From: Prevotella sp. UBA5379
GTDB taxonomy: Bacteria; Bacteroidota; Bacteroidia; Bacteroidales; Bacteroidaceae
Direction: 5' to 3'
DNA: 17,165 nt
NCBI GenBank assembly: GCA_002409785.1
Contig: DHOX01000022.1
Coordinates: 17,235 to 34,399, forward strand
The position numbers and the translations under genes are program-made. The notes under the pieces were generated by a model, which had not been told where the DNA came from, searched no databases, and saw only the letters and a program-made list of their open reading frames with translations. Shown one piece after another: positions 8,068 to 15,761 of this stretch (its first letter is position 1; every line of letters starts with the position of its first letter).

Positions 8068-10665
8068 ATGAACAAACAAATATATAATGAAAAATTACTT
8101 TTACTTATCATAGGCATTCTTTTTCTTACACCGGCCTCTTCTCATTCAAGGATTTTTTCCATGCATCAAGGATGGACAGTCACAGAAGGTGAGAAAAAAT
8201 ATAAAGCGACGATACCTACAACAGCCATGGGGGTTCTGATAAAGAATGGGCTCTATCAAAATATTCTTTCCGGTTTAAACTACAATAAAATTGATAAGAC
8301 CGAATTCAATCACCCCTGGATCTTTTCAAGGAATTTCGACCTGCCGGCTTTGACATCCGATCAGAGGATCCTGCTTCAAATTTCAGGAATAGATTATCGG
8401 GCTGATATAAAAATTAACGGGCACCTTGTAGCTTCACATGACACTTTAGAAGGTCCCTTCAGGCACTTTCTATTGGATATTACACCTTCCGTAAGAAAGA
8501 AAAACCGTATCGATATAACGGTTTACCGCGCCCAAGACGGAGATCCGAACTATGGCTATGCAGACTGGAATATCCGGCCAGCAGATGAAAGTATGGGTAT
8601 TACTCGAAACATAAACTTGATAATAGCCGATCGGGTAGTTATTGAACATACAGCAGTCTTTTCCAAGGTCAATACAGTAACCCTATCGAAAGCTGCTCTT
8701 ACCATAACGACCACCCTCAGGAACGTCACAGGGAAGAAACTGCTCGGACTTCTTGAAGGCTCATTTGAGGCTGGAAAATTCAGGGTACCGGTTGTTCTTC
8801 AACCTCACCAGGAACGTACCATCACCCTTGATACTTCTGTCCTTCCCATCCTTAATATAGATCATCCAAGGCTATGGTGGTGTATAGGAATGGGAGAACC
8901 GGAACTTTATCATCTCCGGTTAAGGTTCGTGGCGAGTGGAGAAACGCTCGATAGCAAGAATTGCACCTTTGGTATCAGACAAATAGACAGTTATCTGACA
9001 GAAGACGGCTATCGGGCATTTTTACTCAATGGACGTAAAGTAATGATCAATGGAGGCGGATGGACAGATGATATTTTCATGCAGGACACACCGGAATCAT
9101 ACCGCCAGCAAATGATAATGATTCATGACATGGGACTTAACACCATCAGAATGGAAGGCTTCTGGGGTACCTGTGATCAAGCCTTCTCTATCTGTGACAG
9201 TTTAGGACTCATGATTATGGCAGGCTGGAGTTGTCAATGGGAATGGAATGCAGATCTACATTCCGGGGTACAGAATGAACATAGTAGTATACCTGACACT
9301 CCGGAGATGAAACGTCTACTGACGCTTTCACTACGAGATCAAGTACTGGCTCTTCGGCAACATCCGTCAATCATCTGTTGGTTCATTGGTAGTGATAAAT
9401 GCCCTTACACCTCTTGGGAACAATCTTATCATGAAATGTTGAATGGCCTTGATGACCGGCCCCTGCAGATTAGTGCCGCCAATAGAACGAGTGAAATTTC
9501 AGGGCCATCCGGTGTGAAGATGACCGGCCCTTACGAATATGTCGGTCCGTCTTACTACTTCACCGATCATAAGTCCGGGGGAGCTTTCGGCTTTAATACT
9601 GAGACCAGCATCGGTGCATCCATGCCCGTACAAGAAGATGTGGACCGGATCGTTGGAAAAGATGAGGACTGGCCTGTGAAAGACAACATTTACTACAACT
9701 ATCATTGCACTGCATCAAGCATTGCCATGAAAGATTTAAATGTAATAAGTTCCGTAATACAAAATCGTTTCGGGGAAATCGGTAATCTCAGGAAATATCT
9801 TCAATGTGCCAACTTGCTTTCTTATGAAAGCACTCAAGCCATGTATGAAGCATACCGTACGGCAGAACCTCTTACAACAGGGATCATACAATGGAAATTA
9901 AATTCAGCCTGGCCATCTTTCTACTGGCAACTATATGACTACTACGGCGTGCCTACTGCGGCCTATTATGGTACGAAAAAGGCAAATCAAGTCTTTCAGC
10001 TAACTTATAATTACGGTTGCCATAAAGTCTATGCAGTCAATAAATCTTTAAAAGATGTAACAGGCAATGCACAAATGAAGTTTTATGACCTTCACTCTCA
10101 TCTCATAAAGAATCTGGTCAAGAAAATAACCCTGTCCCCCCATCATCCCCAAGAAGTTTTCGATCTGAATGACATTAAAATGAACGGTGAACTTTTTCTG
10201 AAACTGACAGACCAAAATGGTGTAACATCCCGAGGAGAATATTGGGTTCCTGCAGATAGTGATACATACGATTGGAAAAAGGGAAACTGGTATATTACAC
10301 CTATTCTTCATTATGCATCCTATCAAGCACTTTTATCTTTGCCTTCAAGTCAACTGAAAATTTCGACTTCAACCTATAATGGAGAAATAAGCGTAAAGAT
10401 TCACAACTCTGATAAAAACTTGGCCTTCTTTATTGAATTGGTATTACTTAATGCCAAAGGGCTTCCTGTTCCCTATAGCAGATGGTCAGACAACTATTTT
10501 ACACTTTCTCCTGGTCAAACTCGAAACTTCAGTTGTATATACCCCGGAAAATCCATCCCATCTGCCATAATGATCCGCCCCTGGAACAGCAAGCCACTAA
10601 CAGTATTACTCAAAAAGAATAAATGGCAAAGTAAAACTAATGATCATCCACTATATGACAACTAA
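8068..10665 (+). CDS. GH2 exo-beta-D-glucosaminidase-like enzyme (CsxA type), secreted
   Basis: This enzyme is predicted to remove terminal beta-linked glucosamine (non-acetylated) from oligosaccharides in the periplasm. A type I signal peptide covers about residues 1-26 ('KLLLLIIGILFLTPASS'), with no lipobox. Domain order is a jelly-roll sugar-binding domain (about 30-195), an Ig-like domain (about 200-310), a TIM barrel (about 310-640) and C-terminal beta domains to 865. The barrel matches what I recall of Amycolatopsis CsxA: 'NTIRMEGFW', 'HPSIICWFIGSDKCP', 'SGVKMTGPYEYVGPSYYF', 'FNTETSIGASMP', 'GIIQWKLNSAWPS' and 'AAYYGTKKAN'. In that subfamily the acid/base is an Asp in 'GSD' rather than the Glu of beta-galactosidases; here it is Asp443, with nucleophile Glu512 in 'NTETS'. 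The spacing of 69 residues is close to CsxA. A plain beta-mannosidase or beta-galactosidase is less likely because the usual 'NE' acid/base motif is absent. It is the last gene of the first operon. Confidence 0.9.
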   Translation: MNKQIYNEKLLLLIIGILFLTPASSHSRIFSMHQGWTVTEGEKKYKATIPTTAMGVLIKNGLYQNILSGLNYNKIDKTEFNHPWIFSRNFDLPALTSDQRILLQISGIDYRADIKINGHLVASHDTLEGPFRHFLLDITPSVRKKNRIDITVYRAQDGDPNYGYADWNIRPADESMGITRNINLIIADRVVIEHTAVFSKVNTVTLSKAALTITTTLRNVTGKKLLGLLEGSFEAGKFRVPVVLQPHQERTITLDTSVLPILNIDHPRLWWCIGMGEPELYHLRLRFVASGETLDSKNCTFGIRQIDSYLTEDGYRAFLLNGRKVMINGGGWTDDIFMQDTPESYRQQMIMIHDMGLNTIRMEGFWGTCDQAFSICDSLGLMIMAGWSCQWEWNADLHSGVQNEHSSIPDTPEMKRLLTLSLRDQVLALRQHPSIICWFIGSDKCPYTSWEQSYHEMLNGLDDRPLQISAANRTSEISGPSGVKMTGPYEYVGPSYYFTDHKSGGAFGFNTETSIGASMPVQEDVDRIVGKDEDWPVKDNIYYNYHCTASSIAMKDLNVISSVIQNRFGEIGNLRKYLQCANLLSYESTQAMYEAYRTAEPLTTGIIQWKLNSAWPSFYWQLYDYYGVPTAAYYGTKKANQVFQLTYNYGCHKVYAVNKSLKDVTGNAQMKFYDLHSHLIKNLVKKITLSPHHPQEVFDLNDIKMNGELFLKLTDQNGVTSRGEYWVPADSDTYDWKKGNWYITPILHYASYQALLSLPSSQLKISTSTYNGEISVKIHNSDKNLAFFIELVLLNAKGLPVPYSRWSDNYFTLSPGQTRNFSCIYPGKSIPSAIMIRPWNSKPLTVLLKKNKWQSKTNDHPLYDN

Positions 10666-10724
10666 ATCATTATTATTCAACTATCCAGAAGAGATTCATC
10701 CGACAGTTTCCACCAAAATTGAAC

Positions 10725-10754
10725 ATCATCAATTAAATAGAAATTGACGATGAT
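10725..10754 (+). other. Imperfect inverted repeat after the GH2 gene
   Basis: ATCATCAATT (10725-10734) pairs with AATTG (10742-10746) and ATGAT (10750-10754), leaving a 3-base bulge (ACG) and a 7-base loop. It lies between the end of the first operon and the GH20 promoter. No T-tract follows, so it is at best a weak terminator; an operator or chance structure is equally possible. Confidence 0.22.
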
Positions 10755-10832
10755 CTGAACTCTCAAAATTCATTTATATATTTTTAAGTATTAAAATCAT
10801 TTAAAATCGAAATATAGAATCGTACTTCCTTA

Positions 10833-10848
10833 TATTTTTGTAAATTTG
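10833..10848 (+). promoter_or_regulatory. Bacteroidetes -7 promoter box(es) for the GH20 operon
   Basis: Two abutting octamers both match TAnnTTTG exactly: TATTTTTG (10833-10840) and TAAATTTG (10841-10848). They lie 28-44 bases before the GH20 ATG in a very AT-rich stretch. TATTTTTG is identical to the box upstream of the SusC-like gene. A clear -33 TTTG is not seen. The 211-base gap before this gene also supports a separate transcript start. Confidence 0.5.
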
Positions 10849-10876
10849 TAACAAGAAAATTTAATCCTAATCATTC

Positions 10877-12487
10877 ATGAAAAAAATAATCATAATAATG
10901 GCAAGTCTACTGTTGACGACTACCTTATTTGCCGAAAACAAAGCAGATTATCGGGTGGTACCCCTACCCGAATCAATTGTTATGGTCAATAAAACTCCCT
11001 TTTTATTGAGTTCACAAACCGCTATTGTCGTGCCCCCAGGCAATGAAGACTTATTCAGGGACGGAAAATTCCTTGCTGAATATATCGGAGAAACAACGGG
11101 GATACGACTCTCCGTAACTTCCGTAAAGAGTAAGAATGCCATACATCTGGACCTCAACAAAAAGATCACGAATAAGGAGGGTTATACCCTGTTGGTCGAT
11201 CATAAAGGAGTGACAATCTCCGGACAGACCCCCGCAGGGGTCTTCTACGGGATTCAGACTTTACGCAAGTCTCTGCCGGTAGACACGACCTTAACATCCA
11301 TAGACTTGCCGGCAGTAAAAATCAGTGATGCGCCGCGCTTCACCTATCGGGGGATGATGCTGGACTGTGGACGCCATTTCTTCCCGATCTCCTTTATCAA
11401 GAAATATATTGACCTTCTTGCCTTGCATAATATGAATGTCTTCCACTGGCATCTCACTGAAGACCAGGGCTGGCGCATCGAAATCAAGAAATATCCTAAA
11501 CTCACGGAAATCGGCTCCCATCGCGATCAGACGGTCATCGGGCGGAACAGTGATGTGTATGACGGAACACCCTACGGGGGATATTATACACAGGAGCAAG
11601 CCCGTGAGATTGTCAAATATGCTGCGGACCGATATATTACAGTAATCCCGGAAATCGACATGCCGGGGCACATGCTTGCCGCCCTTGCTTCCTACCCGGA
11701 ACTGGGATGTACCGGCGGGCCCTATAAGGTGGGACAATCCTGGGGCGTGTTCAAAGATGTCCTGTGTGTGGGAAATCCAAAAGTCTATACTTTTGTGGAA
11801 GATGTACTGGACGAAATCCTTGCCATTTTCCCATCCAAGTATATTCATATCGGAGGGGATGAAACACCCACTGACAGATGGAGCCATTGCCCGAAATGTC
11901 AGAAAGTCATGGAGGACAATCATTTGACCCTGAACACTCTTCAGGGATATTTCACAAACCGCATAGAAAAGTACCTTAATTCCAAGGGCCGCATAATGAT
12001 CGGCTGGGATGAGATCCTCGGAGGGCATCCCAACAAGTCAGCAGTAGTGATGTCCTGGCGTGGCGCTGAACCGGGCACACAGGCTGCAAAGTTAGGGCAT
12101 GATGTGATCATGTCACCTACCGATAATGACTACTTCGACCATTACCAGACCAACAACACATGGAATGAGCCATTGCTCATCGGTGGTTATCTGCCTGTTG
12201 AAAAGACCTACAGTTTTGAACCTTATGCCGATCCCAAAGATACCGAGGCCAACAAGCATATCCTCGGTGTACAGGCTAACCTATGGTCAGAATATATTAC
12301 CTGTCCGCAGCTTGCCGAATACCAGATTCTCCCCCGCATGGCTGCCTTGTCCGAAGTGCAGTGGATGCAACCTCAAGCCAAGAACTTTCAGGATTTCAAG
12401 AACCGATCTATAAAAATGAAGGATCTGTATGATGCTTATGGCTTGACTTACGCCAGATACCTTTGGGAGAAAACAGACAAGAAATAA
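10877..12487 (+). CDS. GH20 beta-N-acetylhexosaminidase, secreted
   Basis: This enzyme hydrolyses terminal beta-GlcNAc or GalNAc from glycans by substrate-assisted catalysis in the periplasm. The signal peptide 'MKKIIIIMASLLLTTTLFA' probably ends at residue 19, with no lipobox. Residues about 25-145 are the GH20 N-terminal alpha/beta domain (GH20b). The (beta/alpha)8 domain runs from about 150 to 510 and contains 'YRGMMLDCGRHFFP', 'FHWHLTEDQGWRIEI', 'PEIDMPGHMLA', the catalytic pair Asp328-Glu329 in 'HIGGDET', 'VQANLWSEYI' and 'LPRMAALSEVQW'. The length of 536 aa is that of a compact GH20 with no added binding module. It starts a likely second operon with nagB. It complements the GH2 enzyme: one removes acetylated and the other non-acetylated glucosamine (inference). 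GlcNAc versus GalNAc preference cannot be settled by eye. Confidence 0.95.
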   Translation: MKKIIIIMASLLLTTTLFAENKADYRVVPLPESIVMVNKTPFLLSSQTAIVVPPGNEDLFRDGKFLAEYIGETTGIRLSVTSVKSKNAIHLDLNKKITNKEGYTLLVDHKGVTISGQTPAGVFYGIQTLRKSLPVDTTLTSIDLPAVKISDAPRFTYRGMMLDCGRHFFPISFIKKYIDLLALHNMNVFHWHLTEDQGWRIEIKKYPKLTEIGSHRDQTVIGRNSDVYDGTPYGGYYTQEQAREIVKYAADRYITVIPEIDMPGHMLAALASYPELGCTGGPYKVGQSWGVFKDVLCVGNPKVYTFVEDVLDEILAIFPSKYIHIGGDETPTDRWSHCPKCQKVMEDNHLTLNTLQGYFTNRIEKYLNSKGRIMIGWDEILGGHPNKSAVVMSWRGAEPGTQAAKLGHDVIMSPTDNDYFDHYQTNNTWNEPLLIGGYLPVEKTYSFEPYADPKDTEANKHILGVQANLWSEYITCPQLAEYQILPRMAALSEVQWMQPQAKNFQDFKNRSIKMKDLYDAYGLTYARYLWEKTDKK

Positions 12488-12576
12488 GAGGAACACGCAC
12501 AGAACATTTAAGAGTCATTCATTACCTGACAGGTGTTTATCTTAACCAATTCGTCAGGAAATCAACGGTTCTTCCC

Positions 12577-12604
12577 ACAGATATAACTTTCTGAACAGAT
12601 ATAA
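12577..12604 (+). repeat. Direct repeat upstream of nagB
   Basis: ACAGATATAA occurs at 12577-12586 and 12595-12604, an 18-base period in the 175-base gap between the GH20 and nagB genes. Two head-to-tail copies spaced by nearly two helical turns suit an AraC-family binding site. The reverse complement contains the ATATCT core also seen upstream of the SusC-like gene and the second ROK gene. The functional assignment is inference. Confidence 0.35.
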
Positions 12605-12662
12605 ACACAAAACGTAAAAGGAAGAAAACAACTAAATAGAGTATTTTAACAAACACAACATC

Positions 12663-13454
12663 ATGAGATTAATTATTGAGAGCAGCTACGAAACCCTATC
12701 CCGATGGGCAGCTAACTATGTCATTGACAGAATAAATGCAGCCTCACCTACTGCGGAGCATCCATTTGTATTAGGACTGCCTACCGGATCTTCACCGGAA
12801 GGTATGTATGCCGACTTGGTAAAGGCGAACCAGGAAGGGCGTGTCACTTTCAAACATGTCATCACCTTCAACATGGATGAATATGTAGGTTTACCGGAAT
12901 CACATCCCCAGAGTTATCATTCTTTCATGGCCCATCATCTTTTTGATCATATTGACTGCCCGAAAGAAAACATTCATATTCTTAACGGTAACGCAAAGAA
13001 CTTAGGTGAGGAATGTGCTGAATATGAACAGAAAATCAAAAAGGCAGGAGGCATAGACCTTTTCATCGGAGGCATCGGCCCTGACGGACATATTGCTTTC
13101 AATGAACCGTTCTCTTCTCTTCACTCACGCACACGCATTAAGACCCTGACTACTGACACGATCATTGCCAACAGCCGTTTCTTCGATAATGACGTGGCCA
13201 AAGTACCTAAACATGCTTTGACAGTAGGTGTGGGAACAGTAATGGCAGCAAGAGAAGTCTTGATCCTTGCCAATGGCCATAACAAAGCCCGTGCTGTCCA
13301 GGCAGCCGTTGAAGGACCGGTAACCCAGGCCTGGACCATCTCGGCATTGCAGACACATCCTCACAGCATAATCGTGGTAGATGAAGCCGCCACAGATGAA
13401 CTGAAGCATGGCACTTACAAATATTTTAAAGATATTGAAAAGGACAATTTATAA
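12663..13454 (+). CDS. nagB: Glucosamine-6-phosphate deaminase NagB
   Basis: This cytoplasmic enzyme converts GlcN-6-P to fructose-6-P plus ammonia, the step by which amino sugars enter glycolysis. It aligns almost without gaps to E. coli NagB (263 versus 266 aa), so the numbering is shared. Substrate-binding 'GLPTGSSP' is at about 38-45. Asp72 lies in 'FNMDEYVGLP', and Asp141, His143 and Glu148 lie in 'GPDGHIAFNEP', giving the full catalytic set. Residues of the GlcNAc-6-P allosteric site of the E. coli enzyme also look conserved: Ser151, Ser152, Arg158 and Lys160 in 'SSLHSRTRIK', and Tyr254 near the C-terminus. Allosteric activation by GlcNAc-6-P is therefore plausible. It lies 175 bases after the GH20 gene without an obvious terminator and 128 bases before a second NagB-like gene. 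Confidence 0.97.
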   Translation: MRLIIESSYETLSRWAANYVIDRINAASPTAEHPFVLGLPTGSSPEGMYADLVKANQEGRVTFKHVITFNMDEYVGLPESHPQSYHSFMAHHLFDHIDCPKENIHILNGNAKNLGEECAEYEQKIKKAGGIDLFIGGIGPDGHIAFNEPFSSLHSRTRIKTLTTDTIIANSRFFDNDVAKVPKHALTVGVGTVMAAREVLILANGHNKARAVQAAVEGPVTQAWTISALQTHPHSIIVVDEAATDELKHGTYKYFKDIEKDNL

Positions 13455-13495
13455 CTAATTGACAAGGAAAAGACTAAATAGGAATGAATGAAGAC

Positions 13496-13521
13496 GGGTA
13501 AAAGATTCTCTGTTTTTACCC
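13496..13521 (+). terminator. Hairpin between nagB and the NagB-like fusion gene
   Basis: GGGTAAAA (13496-13503) and TTTTACCC (13514-13521) form a perfect 8-bp stem with a 10-base loop, 42 bases after the nagB stop. The stem itself holds A/T runs, and the following ATCTCTCTG is only moderately T-rich. It may act as a partial terminator that lowers expression of the downstream gene, or protect the nagB mRNA end. Confidence 0.45.
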
Positions 13522-13582
13522 ATCTCTCTGATAATTCTATTCTCATTGTTTTAACGACCTATCATAAAACCAAACATCAACT

Positions 13583-15589
13583 ATGAGTTTAAACTTAAAT
13601 TTGAGTTCCAGGATCGTACTTAATAAAGTACCAAAAGAATTTTATAATCCCAAAACAGCTGTAGAACGTTCAGAACTTACCCAGAGGGAAAAAATCCCAA
13701 CAAGTATATTCCCGAGTGAGGAAGAGGGTACCAAGCGTATTGCAGACGCAATAGAAACTGAAATCAAATCACAGGCAAAGTTAGGAAAAGATTGTGTGCT
13801 CGGACTCGGTACAGGACAGTCTCTGACCCATATCTATGAGGAACTTGTCCGCCGTCACCAGGAAGAGAAACTAAGTTTCAAGAATGTCGTAGTCTTCAAT
13901 GCTTACGAATACTTTCCGCTCAATGGGAACAAGCACAGCAGTATCCAGCAGTTGCGTGAACGCTTTTTCAATAAAGTAGATATACCGGAACAGAACATCT
14001 ACTCTTTAGACGGAACGATTCCTCAAGATAAAGTTCAGGAACAATGCCGCCTTTATGAGCGGCGTATCCAAGATGTGGGAGGAATAGATATTATGCTGTT
14101 AGGTATAGGCCGCAGCGGGAACATTGCCGCAAATGAACCAGGCAGTATGATGACCTCTGCAACCCGGCTGATCCTTATTGATGCCATGTCCCGCCAGGAG
14201 ATGACCATGAGCTTCGACGGTCAAAACCAAGTTCCGCCCTGTTCCATTACTTTAGGGATCGGAAACATTCTGGCTGCAAGAAAAATATTCCTGGTCGCCT
14301 GGGGTGATGACAAGGCAGATATCATCAAGAATACGGTTGAAGGTCCTCTTAAGGATACCATCCCTGCCTCGTATCTGCAAACACATAATGATGCTCATGT
14401 GATCGTAGACCTGGCAGCTGCTGCCAAACTCACACGACTGGAGCACCCATGGCTGGTGACATCTTGTGAATGGAGTGATCAGATGATACGTGCTGCCCTG
14501 GTCTGGTTATGCGGTGTAACTCACAAGCCGATTCTTAAATTAACCAACAAGGACTATAACCAAAACGGGCTCTCTGACCTGCTGGCTTTATATGGATCCG
14601 CTTACAATGCCAACATCAAAATATTCAATGACTTACAGCACACCATCACCGGATGGCCTGGAGGCAAGCCTAATGCAGATGACACCTATCGTCCGGAACG
14701 GGCAAAACCTTTCCCCAAACGTGTGGTAGTGTTCTCTCCGCACCCGGATGATGATGTAATTTCCATGGGAGGAACCATACGCCGGTTGGTCCAGCAAGGA
14801 CACGAAGTGCATATCGCTTATGAAACATCCGGCAACATCGCTGTCAATGACGAAGAAGTGACCCGGTTTATGCACTTCATCAATGGTTTTAACCAAATAT
14901 TCTGCGGTGATAAGGACCAGGTCATCAAAACCAAATATCAAGAGATCAAGAAATTCCTGGCAAACAAGAAAGAAGGAGATATTGATACGCGTGATGTCCT
15001 GGACATCAAAGGACTCATCCGGCGCGGAGAGGCACGCACGGCATGTACCTATAATGGAATACCCCTTGATCATGTCCATTTCCTCGACCTTCCATTTTAT
15101 GAAAGTGGCCGTGTAGAAAAACTGCCTATGACCATCAAGGATGTGGATATTGTCCGGAAATTCCTGCAACAGGTACAGCCCCACCAGATCTATGTGGCCG
15201 GTGACCTTGCTGATCCTCATGGTACTCACCGCAAATGTACGAATGCCGTATTGGCTGCCATTGACCTCGAAGAACAAGAGCATGCTAAATGGCTCAAAGA
15301 CTGTCGCGTCTGGATGTATCGTGGTGCATGGGCTGAATATCCTGTAGAGAATATAGAGATGTGTGTGCCGATGAGTCCTGAAGAACTTCGTGCAAAGCGC
15401 AACGCCATCTTAAAGCATGCTTCACAAGGAGATTCTGCTCCATATCTGGGCAATGACGAACGGCTTTTCTGGCAACGGGCTGAAGACCGTAACCGTGCGA
15501 CGGCTAAACTCTATGATGATCTGGGACTGGCATGCTATGAGGCCATGGAAGCTTTCGTGGAATACCACCCACAGACCTACGACAAATAA
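13583..15589 (+). CDS. NagB-like (degenerate deaminase) / PIG-L deacetylase fusion protein
   Basis: This cytoplasmic two-domain protein of 668 aa belongs to a Bacteroidetes family usually annotated as 'glucosamine-6-phosphate deaminase-like'. Residues about 35-290 are a NagB/SIS-like domain ('LGLGTGQSLT', 'FNAYEYFPL', 'GIGRSGNIAANEPG', 'TIPASYLQTH'). Compared with the neighbouring intact NagB, three of four catalytic residues are replaced: Tyr108 for Asp72, Ser178 for Asp141 and Asn180 for His143; only Glu185 (Glu148) remains. The allosteric Lys160 position is also changed, to Ile. Residues about 300-375 are a conserved linker, including 'WPGGKPNADDTYRPERA'. Residues about 380-560 are a PIG-L/LmbE-type deacetylase with 'SPHPDDDVISMGGT' (His387, Asp389, Asp390) and 'DPHGTHR' (His546, His549), enough for a zinc site. 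Deaminase activity is doubtful; N-deacetylation of an amino sugar or its phosphate is the likelier reaction (inference). A strong terminator follows. Confidence 0.9.
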   Translation: MSLNLNLSSRIVLNKVPKEFYNPKTAVERSELTQREKIPTSIFPSEEEGTKRIADAIETEIKSQAKLGKDCVLGLGTGQSLTHIYEELVRRHQEEKLSFKNVVVFNAYEYFPLNGNKHSSIQQLRERFFNKVDIPEQNIYSLDGTIPQDKVQEQCRLYERRIQDVGGIDIMLLGIGRSGNIAANEPGSMMTSATRLILIDAMSRQEMTMSFDGQNQVPPCSITLGIGNILAARKIFLVAWGDDKADIIKNTVEGPLKDTIPASYLQTHNDAHVIVDLAAAAKLTRLEHPWLVTSCEWSDQMIRAALVWLCGVTHKPILKLTNKDYNQNGLSDLLALYGSAYNANIKIFNDLQHTITGWPGGKPNADDTYRPERAKPFPKRVVVFSPHPDDDVISMGGTIRRLVQQGHEVHIAYETSGNIAVNDEEVTRFMHFINGFNQIFCGDKDQVIKTKYQEIKKFLANKKEGDIDTRDVLDIKGLIRRGEARTACTYNGIPLDHVHFLDLPFYESGRVEKLPMTIKDVDIVRKFLQQVQPHQIYVAGDLADPHGTHRKCTNAVLAAIDLEEQEHAKWLKDCRVWMYRGAWAEYPVENIEMCVPMSPEELRAKRNAILKHASQGDSAPYLGNDERLFWQRAEDRNRATAKLYDDLGLACYEAMEAFVEYHPQTYDK

Positions 15590-15617
15590 CCAAAAGGTTC
15601 AATTCTTAAATCATGTT

Positions 15618-15655
15618 GTCTTGGCAGTTAGCACTGCCAAGACCTCTTGTTTTCT
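15618..15655 (+). terminator. Intrinsic terminator after the NagB-like/PIG-L gene
   Basis: GTCTTGGCAGT (15618-15628) and ACTGCCAAGAC (15633-15643) form a perfect 11-bp stem closed by a TAGC tetraloop, followed by a T-rich tail CTCTTGTTTTCT. It lies 28 bases after the stop codon. This is the strongest terminator in the window and marks the end of the GH20-nagB-fusion transcript. Confidence 0.85.
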
Positions 15656-15662
15656 ATAGCTG

Positions 15663-15715
15663 AGATTCCTATTCAAATGTCACTCGTCTTGATGAAAGAC
15701 CAAGAAGGGGAATCT
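15663..15715 (+). other. Possible leader structure before the second ROK gene
   Basis: AGATTCC (15663-15669) can pair with GGAATCT (15709-15715). Inside, two mutually exclusive short stems are possible: TCTTG (15687-15691) with CAAGA (15701-15705), or GTCTT (15686-15690) with AAGAC (15696-15700). A T6 run follows at 15725-15730. It may be a leader hairpin or a weak second terminator. No clear promoter box is seen between the terminator and the ROK gene. Confidence 0.22.
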
Positions 15716-15761
15716 ATCATCAACTTTTTTAATTCCATAACAAATATCTAACATACAGATT

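Noticed and set aside
8068..10665. Annotation of the GH2 gene as a beta-galactosidase or beta-mannosidase
   Set aside because: The acid/base region reads 'GSD' and the surrounding barrel motifs match exo-beta-D-glucosaminidase; the usual 'NE' motif is missing.
11291..12028. 245-codon open frame on the minus strand
   Set aside because: It lies wholly opposite the GH20 catalytic domain, has no recognisable motif, signal or neighbouring minus-strand gene, and is explained as a shadow of a conserved gene.
12525..12558. CCTGAC...GTCAGG inverted repeat after the GH20 gene as a terminator
   Set aside because: The stem is only 6 bp, the loop is 22 bases and no T-tract follows, so cotranscription of GH20 and nagB remains likely.
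13583..14450. A second functional glucosamine-6-phosphate deaminase
   Set aside because: Three of the four catalytic residues are replaced, so homology to NagB should not be read as deaminase activity.
14633..15283. 216-codon open frame on the minus strand
   Set aside because: It is opposite the PIG-L half of the fusion gene and its translation shows no family motif, so it is treated as a shadow frame.
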